A DNA stretch of 64,000 nt from Planococcus halocryophilus (GTDB lineage Bacteria; Bacillota; Bacilli; Bacillales_A; Planococcaceae), in NCBI RefSeq assembly GCF_001687585.2, contig NZ_CP016537.2:220001-284000 (forward strand). Direction: 5' to 3'. The notes under the pieces are model-generated. The model ran no database searches, was not told the origin of the DNA, and saw only the letters and a program-made list of their open reading frames with translations. Position 1 is the stretch's first letter. Every line of letters begins with the position of its first letter. The translations under genes were made by a program, and so were the position numbers. Shown here piece by piece: positions 33,651-41,929 of this stretch.

Positions 33651-34406
33651 ATGGAATACACTGTACAGAAACTTGCGAATTTGTCTGAAATTAGTACGAG
33701 AACTTTGCGTTATTACGATGAGTTTGATTTGTTAAAGCCAGCACGTAAAAATTCGTCTGGCTACCGTATATACGGTCAGTCGGAACTCGATAAGCTGCAG
33801 CAAATTTTGTTTTATCGTGAACTCGGACTTGGACTCGAACAGATCAAAAACATCATCAATGATCCCGAATTTGATGGTTCGCAAGCTTTAGCAGAACACC
33901 GAGAAAAACTTCTCGCTAAGCGCGTGCAACTAGACCTCTTGATTAGCAATGTGGAAAAAACCATTTCCGCAAAAGAAGGAGCGAGCATGATGGCAGATAC
34001 CGAGAAATTCCAAGGCTTTAAGCAAAAGCTAGTCGACGACAACGAACAGCAGTATGGCAATGAAATCCGCAGCAAATACGGCGACGAGCTAGTCGATCGA
34101 TCCAATGCGAAAATGTTGAAGCTCAGTGAAGAAGACTATCAGAAGTTTATGAGTCTCGAGCAACAAATTTTAAGTGGTTTGGTTGAAGCGATGAAAACGG
34201 GCGCCCAAACGAGTGAGACGGCACAGCAAATAGCCGATTTGCATCGTCAGTGGTTGAGTTTTACATGGCCGACATATAGTAAAGAAGCACACCGAGGACT
34301 TGCAGAAATGTATGTAGCAGACGAACGATTTGCTGCATACTACGACAAAGTCCAACCGGGCGCAGCACAATTTTTGCGAGATGCGATTAGGGTGTATACT
34401 TCGTAG
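33651..34406 (+). CDS. MerR family regulator with TipAS drug-binding domain (Mta-like)
   Basis: A 251-residue activator. The MerR DNA-binding domain (TVQKLANLSEISTRTLRYYDE, then GYRIYGQSELDKLQQI) is at residues 2-70. A coiled-coil dimerisation helix follows, and the C-terminal TipAS domain (FKQKLVDDNEQQYG..., ending near GAAQFLRDAI) binds thiopeptide-like or other drugs in TipA/Mta. It lies just after the ABC exporter and has its own MerR-type promoter. It probably activates itself and perhaps the exporter. A terminator follows. Confidence 0.92.
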   Translation: MEYTVQKLANLSEISTRTLRYYDEFDLLKPARKNSSGYRIYGQSELDKLQQILFYRELGLGLEQIKNIINDPEFDGSQALAEHREKLLAKRVQLDLLISNVEKTISAKEGASMMADTEKFQGFKQKLVDDNEQQYGNEIRSKYGDELVDRSNAKMLKLSEEDYQKFMSLEQQILSGLVEAMKTGAQTSETAQQIADLHRQWLSFTWPTYSKEAHRGLAEMYVADERFAAYYDKVQPGAAQFLRDAIRVYTS

Positions 34407-34417
34407 TCTATTGATAG

Positions 34418-34452
34418 ACAGGCAGTCCGATGTTTCGGGCTGCCTGTTTTTT
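34418..34452 (+). terminator. Rho-independent terminator of the merR gene
   Basis: ACAGGCAGTCCGA and TCGGGCTGCCTGT arms, then TTTTTT. Confidence 0.88.
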
Positions 34453-34470
34453 GTGTGTGGTGATTTCCGC

Positions 34471-34610
34471 TGAACGTGCGTAAACTTCCTGGAACGCGCG
34501 TAAATTTTTTTTACCGCGCATAAGTTCGGCGTGTCGCGCGTATTTTTCGTCAAGCGCGCATAAGTTTTACGGAACGCGCATAAATTCCCGCAAGCGCGCG
34601 TATGGCTTTA
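34471..34610. repeat. Tandem array, seven units of exactly 20 bp
   Basis: The core CGCGCRTAA recurs with CG-rich hexamers at 34475, 34495, 34515, 34535, 34555, 34575 and 34595, a strict 20-bp period. Around the core, about half of each unit drifts (for example GGAACGCGCGTAAATTTTTT against CAAGCGCGCATAAGTTTTAC). It lies between the merR terminator and the EEP-family gene, in a 364-bp gene-free gap; the remaining part of the gap holds an extended -10 TGTTATACT near 34707. Confidence 0.92.
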
Positions 34611-34770
34611 AATGCTACAAAAACAGCTTAGACTGCTTCCGATTTTCGCGTTTACAAACCTTTAACAATTGTTTACACGTGTGTCACAGCATCTTCATAA
34701 ACGCTTGTTATACTAAAATCAATTAAGCAGCTTGCCAACGATTCGTTTTAGTCGAAAAGGAGAGGTTTGC

Positions 34771-35610
34771 ATGGACGGGAAGAAAAAGAAGTCACCGATT
34801 GTAAAAGTCATGTCGTTTAATATTGCTCATGGATTAGGGATGGACGGGATCGTCGATTTAGAGAAGACCGCGCAAGTGATTGAAGATTCGTGTGCGACCA
34901 TCATCGCTTTGCAAGAAGTAGATCGTCACTTTTCAGTCCGCAGTTCGTTTGTGGACCAAGTAGGTTGGTTGAGTGAAAGACTAGGTATGTATGCTGCTTA
35001 TGGTGCCAATATGGATGTGTCACCGATAGATTCCGAGCGCCCTAATCAGCAATACGGCAACGTCATTTTAAGCAAATACCCAATCAGATACAGCGAAAAT
35101 CATTTATTAACGCAGGTGTATTGTCCTTTTGGCAATAATGAACAGCGTGGCATATTAGAAACCGTCATCGAAGTGGATGGCAATTATGTGAGTGTCTTTA
35201 ATACACATTTAGCGCTCAAAGATGATGAGTTAGAAGTGAGTGTTGACGAAATTTTAGCCATTACAGGAAAAAGTCACTTCCCACGAATCATTACAGGCGA
35301 CTTTAATGCCCCTGCTTCAAACGTGCATGTGCAAAAGTTCACTAGGCATTTCCGGGATGCTTTTCTGAAAATGAAGAGGGGCGATGCTTATACGTATCCT
35401 GCTCCTTACGTAAACAAAGAAACGGGTGAAGTTTTTCGACCGGCTACGCGCATTGACTATATTTTTGCAGATTATCATTTAGACGTCGTACAAGCAGCAG
35501 TCATCGAAACTGCGGTTTCCGATCATTTACCGATAGCGGTAGATATGATCTTATCTAATGTTAAAGTGAGCGATCAAGTATACGCACGTAAAGCACGAGT
35601 AACCATATGA
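34771..35610 (+). CDS. Endonuclease/exonuclease/phosphatase family hydrolase
   Basis: A 279-residue metal-dependent hydrolase with the EEP fold. Catalytic motifs in order are: VMSFNIAHG (Asn), IIALQEVDR (metal Glu), NTHLALKDDE (His region), ITGDFNAP (Asp/Asn), RIDYIFA (Asp) and SDHLPI (catalytic His). There is no signal peptide, so it is cytoplasmic. Family members cleave DNA, sphingomyelin or inositol phosphates; the substrate is unknown here. AAGGAGAGG supports the ATG at 34771 over the frame extension to 34732. Confidence 0.9.
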   Translation: MDGKKKKSPIVKVMSFNIAHGLGMDGIVDLEKTAQVIEDSCATIIALQEVDRHFSVRSSFVDQVGWLSERLGMYAAYGANMDVSPIDSERPNQQYGNVILSKYPIRYSENHLLTQVYCPFGNNEQRGILETVIEVDGNYVSVFNTHLALKDDELEVSVDEILAITGKSHFPRIITGDFNAPASNVHVQKFTRHFRDAFLKMKRGDAYTYPAPYVNKETGEVFRPATRIDYIFADYHLDVVQAAVIETAVSDHLPIAVDMILSNVKVSDQVYARKARVTI

Positions 35611-35616
35611 ATAACT

Positions 35617-35656
35617 AAAAAAACCGGAAGCTCTACAGGAGAGCTTCCGGTTTTTT
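35617..35656. terminator. Bidirectional terminator
   Basis: AAAAAACCGGAAGCTCT and AGAGCTTCCGGTTTTTT arms with a short loop, between convergent genes. Confidence 0.92.
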
Positions 35657-36283
35657 GTATCCGTAAATTTGTGGGTCTGCTTGTTGGCGTCTGCATAACT
35701 TTACGAGTAAATAAACAACAGGAGTATCGGCTACTGCAACCATCCATTTAAAGATGTATTGCGTTAAAATCATGCCCAATAATACACTTGTCGGCATCAT
35801 GCCGTAAAAAGCGATGGTGATAAAAAGACTCGTATCCACCAATTGGCTTGCCATTGTCGAAGCATTATTGCGCAACCATAACCGAGAATTGCCATGCTTA
35901 TGTTTCAGTTTATGAAAAATAGTGACATCTAGGTTTTGGCTAATGAAATAAGAAACAAGACTAGCTAAAGTTACGCGGAAGCCTGCAGAAAAGATGGTTT
36001 CAAATGATTCTTGATTTGCGAAAAAGGGTGCAGAAGGCAAATGAATCGCAAAGAAAATAAAAGCCAACGCGCAAAGTTGTGTGATAAATCCAGCTGTAAC
36101 GGTTTGCCGTGCGGCTTTTTTGCCGTACACTTCTGCGATGGTATCAGTAATCGGAAATGTGAAGACATAAACAATTACAGCGGCCGGTAACACCGCCCAT
36201 TCTCCAATGCTAAATAATTTGACTGCTAAAATATTTGAAAGGATTAAGAGACCGACAAATGCGCCGTTTAAGTAAAGTAACAT
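35633..36283 (-). CDS. Queuosine precursor transporter (YhhQ/VUT family)
   Basis: A 216-residue membrane protein with about six helices. The family pattern VLPAAVIVYVFTFPITDTIAEVYG is followed by RVTLASLVSYFISQNLDVTIFHKLK and NASTMASQLVDTSLFI. E. coli YhhQ imports preQ0/preQ1, the queuosine precursors. It lies 12 nt downstream of queF in the same transcript, behind a preQ1-I riboswitch, which strongly supports the function. Confidence 0.9.
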   Translation of the reverse strand: MLLYLNGAFVGLLILSNILAVKLFSIGEWAVLPAAVIVYVFTFPITDTIAEVYGKKAARQTVTAGFITQLCALAFIFFAIHLPSAPFFANQESFETIFSAGFRVTLASLVSYFISQNLDVTIFHKLKHKHGNSRLWLRNNASTMASQLVDTSLFITIAFYGMMPTSVLLGMILTQYIFKWMVAVADTPVVYLLVKLCRRQQADPQIYGYKKPEALL

Positions 36284-36295
36284 GTGTAGACCCCT

Positions 36296-36790
36296 TTATC
36301 GATTAGTAATCGTTTCAGGGTTTAAGTCGTGGTTCATCATCCGGTACGATGCCATTTCTTCGTATTTTGTTCCAGGTTTGCCATAGTTCGTGTAAGGGTC
36401 AATCGAAAGACCACCGCGTGGTGTGAATTTCCCCCATACTTCGATATAACGAGGATCCATCAGTTTGATCAAATCATTCATGATGATATTGACAACATCT
36501 TCATGGAAATCTCCGTGGTTACGGAAGCTGAATAAATAAAGCTTGAGCGATTTGCTTTCTACTAATGTTTTATCAGGGATAAAACTTAAGTAGATCGTAG
36601 CAAAATCAGGCTGTCCAGTTTGTGGGCAAAGTGATGTGAATTCAGGGCAATTAAATTTCACGAAATAATCGCGAGTGTGCAGATTGTCAATTGGTTCTAG
36701 TATCTCTGGAGCGTATTCAAATTTATACTTCGTGTTTTGATTGCCGAGCAATGATAAATGATCGAGTGTATCTTCGTTTCTTCCTGCCAT
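36296..36790 (-). CDS. queF: NADPH-dependent 7-cyano-7-deazaguanine reductase QueF
   Basis: QueF reduces preQ0 to preQ1 in queuosine tRNA modification. The short-type QueF product (164 residues) has the catalytic Cys in [16 protein letters not shown], the QueF motif [20 protein letters not shown] and a C-terminal [15 protein letters not shown] lies 9 nt before the ATG at 36790; the extended frame to 36847 starts inside the riboswitch terminator and is not real. First gene of the queF-yhhQ operon. Confidence 0.96.
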   Translation of the reverse strand: MAGRNEDTLDHLSLLGNQNTKYKFEYAPEILEPIDNLHTRDYFVKFNCPEFTSLCPQTGQPDFATIYLSFIPDKTLVESKSLKLYLFSFRNHGDFHEDVVNIIMNDLIKLMDPRYIEVWGKFTPRGGLSIDPYTNYGKPGTKYEEMASYRMMNHDLNPETITNR

Positions 36791-36845
36791 AATAAACGGC
36801 CTCCTTTTAGATGACCGACTGAGAAGAGGACTATAAAAAACGGAC

Positions 36846-36878
36846 AAAAGAAAAAGCCAAATCGCATGTGGATTTGGC
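36846..36878 (-). terminator. Riboswitch-controlled attenuator
   Basis: On the minus strand GCCAAATC-cacatgc-GATTTGGC is followed by TTTTTCTTTT. It lies 15 nt after the preQ1 aptamer and before queF, fitting transcription attenuation. Confidence 0.85.
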
Positions 36879-36892
36879 GGAGTTTCGACAAT

Positions 36893-36931
36893 CCATAGTT
36901 TTTTATAGAGGGTGAAATGCTATGAACCTCT
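36893..36931 (-). promoter_or_regulatory. PreQ1-I riboswitch aptamer
   Basis: The minus strand reads AGAGGTTC, then ATAGCATTTC, ACCCTCT and ATAAAAAACTA. AGAGG pairs with CCTCT to form P1, and the A-rich tail with CTA forms the H-type pseudoknot. This matches the B. subtilis queC preQ1-I class very closely. It precedes queF and the precursor transporter gene. Confidence 0.93.
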
Positions 36932-36964
36932 CCCGTTGCCGGGGTATTTACTTTTTACTAACTT

Positions 36965-36993
36965 ATCTTATAAGACTTACTATTCGTTGTCAA
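36965..36993 (-). promoter_or_regulatory. SigA promoter of the queF operon
   Basis: Minus strand TTGACA (36993-36988), 17-bp spacer, TAAGAT (36970-36965). It lies about 30 bp upstream of the riboswitch. Confidence 0.75.
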
Positions 36994-37042
36994 TCGGACA
37001 AATTTGGTAAAATAATAGCATGAAGATAGAGGAGCGGATAGC

Positions 37043-37945
37043 ATGAGTCATGATCACGATCATTTTGAAACAACGCGAAATAACAATCGGAAAGCATTGA
37101 CTATCGCACTCGTCATAACAGCAGGAATCATGTTGCTAGAATTTTTCGGTGGACTTTTTACGAACAGCCTAGCCTTGATCGCAGATAGTGGTCATATGCT
37201 GTCCGATACGGTATCGCTAGTGCTCAGTTTGTCGGCGATTTGGTTTGCTGGAAAAGCAGTTTCTACCAAGAAAACGTACGGCTATTATCGTTTTGAGATT
37301 CTGACAGCTTTTATTAACGGGATTACGTTATTTATCATGGCAGGCTTTATTATTTATGAAGCCATCAAGCGTTTATACGAGCCATCGGAAGTTCAAGGAG
37401 GCTGGATGCTCGTCATCGCGGCAATTGGTCTTGTCGCCAACTTATTGAGTGCTTGGGTACTGAATCGGGGTGCAGATGTTCATGGCAACTTGAACATGAA
37501 AAGTGCTTATATGCACATTATTGGTGATGCACTCGGTTCAGTCGGAGCGATAGTTGCCGGGCTATTAATCCTGCTATTTGACTGGACAATAGCCGATCCG
37601 ATTATTTCTGTTGCAGTTGCCCTGCTGATTTTGCGAAGTGCATGGAGCATTCTCCAAAATAGTTTACACATTTTAATGGAAGGAACACCGAGAGACCTCG
37701 ATTTACAAGAAATAACAGCCCGCCTCCTTAAAATTGATGGAGTCGTGGGTGTTCATGACCTGCACGTTTGGACCATCACGTCTGGGTTAGATCAGTTTAC
37801 ATGTCATATTGATGTGGAGGAAAACGTAGATGAACAACAAGTTTTGCAACAAGCGTTAAAGTTGGTGCATGATATTTGCGACATTGAGCATGCCACCATC
37901 CAAATTGAAAAAGCAGACACTCACCATTCCTCATTGAAGGTATAA
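37043..37945 (+). CDS. czcD: Cation diffusion facilitator, zinc/cobalt exporter (CzcD-like)
   Basis: A 300-residue CDF transporter exporting Zn2+ or Co2+ in exchange for protons. It has a His-rich N-terminus (MSHDHDHFETT), six helices, metal-site residues in SLALIADSGHMLSDTVSL (HxxxD) and HIIGDALGSVGAI (HxxxD), and a cytoplasmic C-terminal domain (VVGVHDLHVWTITSGLDQFTCH split over ~22 residues). All are complete. It stands alone; no metal regulator adjoins. Confidence 0.93.
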   Translation: MSHDHDHFETTRNNNRKALTIALVITAGIMLLEFFGGLFTNSLALIADSGHMLSDTVSLVLSLSAIWFAGKAVSTKKTYGYYRFEILTAFINGITLFIMAGFIIYEAIKRLYEPSEVQGGWMLVIAAIGLVANLLSAWVLNRGADVHGNLNMKSAYMHIIGDALGSVGAIVAGLLILLFDWTIADPIISVAVALLILRSAWSILQNSLHILMEGTPRDLDLQEITARLLKIDGVVGVHDLHVWTITSGLDQFTCHIDVEENVDEQQVLQQALKLVHDICDIEHATIQIEKADTHHSSLKV

Positions 37946-38071
37946 ATTTGTTATAAAGAAGGCTTTTATACAAAGAAAAACAGATGCATTTATGTTCTTT
38001 GCGAATGGATGGAACCTGCACTTTTTCGTGGTAAACTAAAGTTAAAAGGTAGGTAGAAAGGAGCGGCAGGA

Positions 38072-39004
38072 ATGGCAGGAAATAATGGGCATGGATTGCA
38101 GGAACAATCAGTAAAGTGGGTAAAAGCACAATTTGATGAACCTGTAGAAATTACGAACGTTCAGCCGTTAACCGGTGCAACTTCCTCAACTTTGTTTGAA
38201 CTAGTTGTTACTAAAAATAGTTCGGAGCGTTCTTATGTACTACGGCTTTTTCATAAAACGGATTGGCTGGAGAAAGAGCCCGATTTGGCACAACATGAAG
38301 CAGCTAGCCTTCAATACGCAGAACAAATGGGTCTTACTGTTCCGCATTTAGTTGCTTATGACGTAACTGGAGAAGAAAGTGGCGTTCCTGCAGTGCTGAT
38401 GTCTAAAATGCCTGGATCTGTTGTTCTTCAACCTTCGAATGATGAAATATGGGTAGACGAACTGGCTTCTAATCTAGCTAAGCTGCATCAAACCAGTGCA
38501 GAAGATTTTCCTTATGAATATTTCCCTTACAATGATGCGTTTCTACTAGAAAAGCCAACCTGGTCGAAAGTTCAAAATGATTGGATGCGTGCTTTTTATA
38601 TTGTTTCTGGTAGCCGTCCAGCTTTTCGAGAATGTTTGATCCACCGCGACTTTCATCCGGCTAATGTGCTGTGGGAAAATCGACAAGTGAGTGCCATCGT
38701 CGATTGGGTCAATGCTTGCCGTGGCCCAGCAGGAATTGATGTTGGACATTGTCGCGTAAACTTGGCGCAAATGTATGGAATTTCTGTTGCCAATGATTTT
38801 TTAGCGGCTTATGAGCGTCATGCAGGTAGTGATTTTACGTACGATCCTTATTGGGATCTCGTCTCGCTAACGGATATTTTAGATGGGTCACCTACTGTGT
38901 ACCCGGGCTGGAAAGCATTCGGGATGAAAGGTTTATCTAATGAGTTAGTTCGTCATCGGTTAGATGATTATTTATTGAGTTTACTGGATCGATTTGATGA
39001 TTAG
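38072..39004 (+). CDS. Aminoglycoside phosphotransferase (APH) family protein
   Basis: A 310-residue kinase-fold protein. The catalytic loop LIHRDFHPANVLW and metal-binding IVDWVNACRGPAGIDVGHC match the APH/choline kinase family. The N-terminal lobe has TGATSSTLFELV and SYVLRLF. Chromosomal members often phosphorylate small metabolites, not drugs, so a resistance role should not be assumed. It has no operon partners. Confidence 0.88.
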   Translation: MAGNNGHGLQEQSVKWVKAQFDEPVEITNVQPLTGATSSTLFELVVTKNSSERSYVLRLFHKTDWLEKEPDLAQHEAASLQYAEQMGLTVPHLVAYDVTGEESGVPAVLMSKMPGSVVLQPSNDEIWVDELASNLAKLHQTSAEDFPYEYFPYNDAFLLEKPTWSKVQNDWMRAFYIVSGSRPAFRECLIHRDFHPANVLWENRQVSAIVDWVNACRGPAGIDVGHCRVNLAQMYGISVANDFLAAYERHAGSDFTYDPYWDLVSLTDILDGSPTVYPGWKAFGMKGLSNELVRHRLDDYLLSLLDRFDD

Positions 39005-39102
39005 TAAGCCACCTTATAAAGCAGTTCAATAGAATTTCAGGTTTGATTTCTCCGATAAAGGCAATATACAACAATAAGTGAGTTTTTTAAGGAGGAAATT
39101 AA

Positions 39103-39630
39103 ATGACAGATAGCCAATTAAATCAATTAAAAAAACAATTAGAAGAACAAGCAGCATCATTAGAAGAACGGGTTGAGCAAACAGAAGAGTTTGAGTCAAC
39201 TGAGCTTTCCCATTATGATAATCATCCAGCTGATAATGCAACCGAGTTATACGACCAAGAACGTGACTTAGCGATGGAGCAATTTAAAGAAGGTGAACTG
39301 GAAAAAACAAAAGCAGCGCTGGCGGCAATTGAAGAAGGTACTTATGGAAAGTGTGCGGTTTGCGGTAAGGACATTCCGTTCGAACGGTTGGAGGCATTGC
39401 CAACAGCGCTTACATGTATCGACCATGCCGACCAAGAACCTGATTTGGAAAGCCGTCCATCAGAAGAAGATGTTCTGCAAGCTTCTACAAAGCAACCCGT
39501 TGAAAAAGAAGACGGTGCTATTCGTGATTACGAAGATAGCTTTGAAGATGTAGAGGATTTCGGCTCATCAGATACGCCACAAGATCAGCCAAATGAAGAT
39601 CCACAGAAATTTTTTAAAGACGAAAACTAA
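39103..39630 (+). CDS. TraR/DksA-type zinc finger protein (YteA/YocK-like)
   Basis: A 175-residue protein with an N-terminal coiled coil (LNQLKKQLEEQAASLEERVEQ) followed by HPADNATELYDQERD. A degenerate DksA finger, YGKCAVCGKDIPFERLEALP then TCIDH, provides Cys/Cys and Cys/His ligands. An acidic tail follows. Bacillus YteA, YocK and YlyA share this layout and are often general-stress or sporulation proteins that touch RNA polymerase. AAGGAGG precedes the start. Confidence 0.88.
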   Translation: MTDSQLNQLKKQLEEQAASLEERVEQTEEFESTELSHYDNHPADNATELYDQERDLAMEQFKEGELEKTKAALAAIEEGTYGKCAVCGKDIPFERLEALPTALTCIDHADQEPDLESRPSEEDVLQASTKQPVEKEDGAIRDYEDSFEDVEDFGSSDTPQDQPNEDPQKFFKDEN

Positions 39631-39634
39631 TAGT

Positions 39635-39669
39635 AAATCCCCTTCTGCCTACGGGTATGAAGGGGATTT
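39635..39669 (+). terminator. Terminator-like hairpin
   Basis: AAATCCCCTTC and GAAGGGGATTT arms with a 13-nt loop. The T run after it is poor, so it may be leaky. Confidence 0.55.
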
Positions 39670-39679
39670 GAGCATTAAT

Positions 39680-39699
39680 CGTATTTCCCGGGAAATACG
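39680..39699. promoter_or_regulatory. Perfect 20-bp palindrome
   Basis: CGTATTTCCC followed by its exact reverse complement GGGAAATACG, with no spacer. It is 18 bp before the DUF4440-like gene start and just upstream of its ribosome binding site, a good position for an operator. Confidence 0.6.
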
Positions 39700-39716
39700 A
39701 GCAGAGGAGAATGCGT

Positions 39717-40079
39717 ATGAGTACGTTAGAAAAAGAGATATATGCTTTAGAATGCAGTCATTTAAAGCCAGATGTCCGAGTTTCTGCTGAAAAAATTGGA
39801 GATGTATTAGACGTTGAATTTTTTGAGTTTGGCAGTTCAGGTGGCGCCTTCAAACGAGTAGATTACAATGGCGATCATCCATTAAATCCAGATCCGATGG
39901 AAATTAAGTTTTTCACTATACATGAATTAGGACCAGCCGCTGTTTTGACGACTTACCAAGTACATAATCACAAAACAGGAAGACTGACGAATCGAAGTTC
40001 AGTATGGAAAAAAAGATCTAATGGATGGAAGTTATTTTTTCATCAAGGAACGGTTTCGAATGGAGACGTGTTTGAATAA
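39717..40079 (+). CDS. DUF4440/SnoaL-like (NTF2 fold) protein
   Basis: A 120-residue protein with the start ...TLEKEIYALECSHLKPDVR and the pattern LDVEFFEFGSSG, TTYQVHNHKTG, then SSVWKKRSNGWKLFFHQG. This is the DUF4440 arrangement of the NTF2 fold, where the ending WKLFFHQGT is typical. Function is unknown; members occur as polyketide cyclase-like or kinase association domains. The ATG at 39717 is preferred over 39711 on ribosome binding site spacing. Confidence 0.75.
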   Translation: MSTLEKEIYALECSHLKPDVRVSAEKIGDVLDVEFFEFGSSGGAFKRVDYNGDHPLNPDPMEIKFFTIHELGPAAVLTTYQVHNHKTGRLTNRSSVWKKRSNGWKLFFHQGTVSNGDVFE

Positions 40080-40134
40080 GCGCTTAAGAGGCTATTCACA
40101 TAACAGTACTATTATTGGCGAAGGAGGAAACGAT

Positions 40135-40533
40135 ATGGAACACGCCATCGTATTATTTGATGGAGATTGTAATTTTTGTGATTCGAGCGTTCAATTTATC
40201 ATAAATCATGATCCGGCAGGCTATTATCAATTTGCTTCACTGCAAAGTGAAATCGGCAAAGAGCTTTCTAACAAGCACAATGTGCCGGATGATGTAGACA
40301 GTTTAGTGTTGATAAAAGACGGTCAAGCTTATGTGAAATCTGAAGGGGCTTTAATGATTTCAAATCACTTAACGGGACTTTGGAAACTAGCGCATTACTT
40401 GAAGCCTTTTCCTCGAGCACTGCGAGACGGAGCGTATGATGTCATCGCCAAAAATCGTTACAAAGTGTTTGGGAAACTAGATAGTTGCATGTTGCCACCG
40501 CCTCACATTCGAAAACGATTTTTGGATAAGTAA
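40135..40533 (+). CDS. DCC family thiol-disulfide oxidoreductase (YuxK-like)
   Basis: A 132-residue thioredoxin-like protein of DUF393 (DCC family). The signature LFDGDCNFCDSSVQFII with a CxxC pair near residues 13-16 is clear. YYQFASLQSEIG and a C-terminal MLPPPHIRKRFL match. It may act on disulfides; its partner is not known. AAGGAGGA precedes the ATG at 40135; the frame is open upstream to 40021 inside the previous gene. Confidence 0.88.
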   Translation: MEHAIVLFDGDCNFCDSSVQFIINHDPAGYYQFASLQSEIGKELSNKHNVPDDVDSLVLIKDGQAYVKSEGALMISNHLTGLWKLAHYLKPFPRALRDGAYDVIAKNRYKVFGKLDSCMLPPPHIRKRFLDK

Positions 40534-40537
40534 ATGC

Positions 40538-40577
40538 AAAAGTCCGAACCTGGAAATTCTCCAGTTCGGGCTTTTTT
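40538..40577 (+). terminator. Rho-independent terminator
   Basis: AAAAGTCCGAACTGG-type arms: GTCCGAACCTGG pairs with CCAGTTCGGGC, followed by TTTTTT. Confidence 0.85.
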
Positions 40578-40597
40578 CATATTTAAGGCTTCAAAAA

Positions 40598-41785
40598 TCA
40601 ACAAAAGTTAGATAGCCTCCAATACTTATTAGCGGTTGGTCCTGCCATATAACTTAGTCCTTCACTTTCTGATTGATGAATTTCCGTCCATTGGCGATCT
40701 TCGCTGTACTTTAAATAAACTTCGTGGTTGGGTGATTGATCATGCACGCCTAGAACTGTATAGGTGCCATCGTGATAAAAGTCAGCAGACAAATGATAGT
40801 CGATATTCGGTGAAGTGGTAAGTGGATTTCCAACACCATGTGTTAAAGCGATAGAAATTTTCTGATCGGACTCAGCTGTCTTTATTAAGTCAATTTCATT
40901 AGCTGAAGCGACATCTTCTTTGCTGAATTTTTTTCGCCAATTGTAGCCGATCGTCGGTCCAACGCGCTTATCCCAAGATAATGTTGGTTCGTTTTCATTA
41001 AATGACACAGTAAAATTGACATGTGTTCGGTACTCGAGTGAATCAGAATCAAATGATCGATTATCTCCTTTAAAATAATGGAAAGGAGAGAGGAGATTTG
41101 GGTTTTTCAATAAAGTATCTGGTAAAAAGGTGTTATAGCGGAAATGCCACACAGGTTGAGGCGCTGTATTAGGTTGATCCGATAAGAGCGAATGTAAAGG
41201 AGCTATTTTTTGGGTTAGCCAAAAATCCTCCATGGAAGCTTTATCTTTAGAAGAGTTTTGCTGCAAAGCGCCGAATATTTTATGTAACGAGAATTTTTTC
41301 TCGCTACCCTTTTTGCCTGCTAGTGAGACAGGACGTTTGCCACGAATCCAATACGTGTATGGTTGGTCACTTAAAATCTTATCATCGGTATATTGATTTT
41401 TTTTAATAGATTCGATAAACTGACCGTTGCGATAAATATCAAATGTGGAAATACCATCAATTTTTCCCCAAGCTAAAGAAACGCGACCTTCAGAAACGAT
41501 GGTAGTTAGTACGATTTCAGCAAGACGATTGTCATTATCGACGTTCCTGTTTTCGGTCCCAGTTTGTATTTTGATTTTGTCTGTCCATTCTCCTGCGACA
41601 TCTAAGCGTTCGATTGTGTATGTATACAAATGCCCCACTTGTAATCCTTCATCTTTAAAGTAGTTTTGAGTGCCTGTATAAACGACTTGTGAGCCACGCT
41701 TTACTCGGCATACAGCTTCTGTTGCTGTCCATCTAAAATAAATTAATGTATCAGATTGCTCTAATACAAGAATATCAATTATCAT
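40598..41785 (-). CDS. Fibronectin type III-like repeats with a C-terminal DUF3238-like domain
   Basis: A 395-residue protein without a signal peptide. Residues 1-75 and 90-165 look like two fibronectin type III-like modules (YFRWTATEAVCRVKRGSQVVYTG..., TSFDIYRNGQFIESI-type strands). After a linker, the second half contains FKGDNRSFDSDSLEYRTHVNF, PTIGYNWRKKF and HLSADFYHDGTYTVLGVHDQSPN. This resembles the Bacillus DUF3238 proteins, which are of unknown function. Domain names are from pattern memory and are tentative; the gene itself is solid. Confidence 0.65.
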   Translation of the reverse strand: MIIDILVLEQSDTLIYFRWTATEAVCRVKRGSQVVYTGTQNYFKDEGLQVGHLYTYTIERLDVAGEWTDKIKIQTGTENRNVDNDNRLAEIVLTTIVSEGRVSLAWGKIDGISTFDIYRNGQFIESIKKNQYTDDKILSDQPYTYWIRGKRPVSLAGKKGSEKKFSLHKIFGALQQNSSKDKASMEDFWLTQKIAPLHSLLSDQPNTAPQPVWHFRYNTFLPDTLLKNPNLLSPFHYFKGDNRSFDSDSLEYRTHVNFTVSFNENEPTLSWDKRVGPTIGYNWRKKFSKEDVASANEIDLIKTAESDQKISIALTHGVGNPLTTSPNIDYHLSADFYHDGTYTVLGVHDQSPNHEVYLKYSEDRQWTEIHQSESEGLSYMAGPTANKYWRLSNFC

Positions 41786-41929
41786 TTCTCCACCTCCGCA
41801 TGCTATTGTTAGGCATATACCCTTTTTGAAAAGCGGATGAACCCTTTCCCGTAATTTGTATAGAATTAGAAAAGTTCACTGTATAATAAATATATGCAAG
41901 TAAGGTCAGATAGATGTGGAGGAATTTCA

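Noticed and set aside
20088..34610. The two periodic arrays as CRISPR loci
   Set aside because: Units are only 20-21 bp with a drifting half, there is no constant repeat/variable spacer split of CRISPR size, and no cas genes are present.
36791..36847. Longer N-terminus for QueF (start at 36847)
   Set aside because: It would begin in the riboswitch terminator; the AGGAGG and family alignment support 36790.
38072..39004. Calling the APH-family gene an antibiotic resistance gene
   Set aside because: Chromosomal APH-fold proteins act on many small molecules, and nothing in the context links it to resistance.
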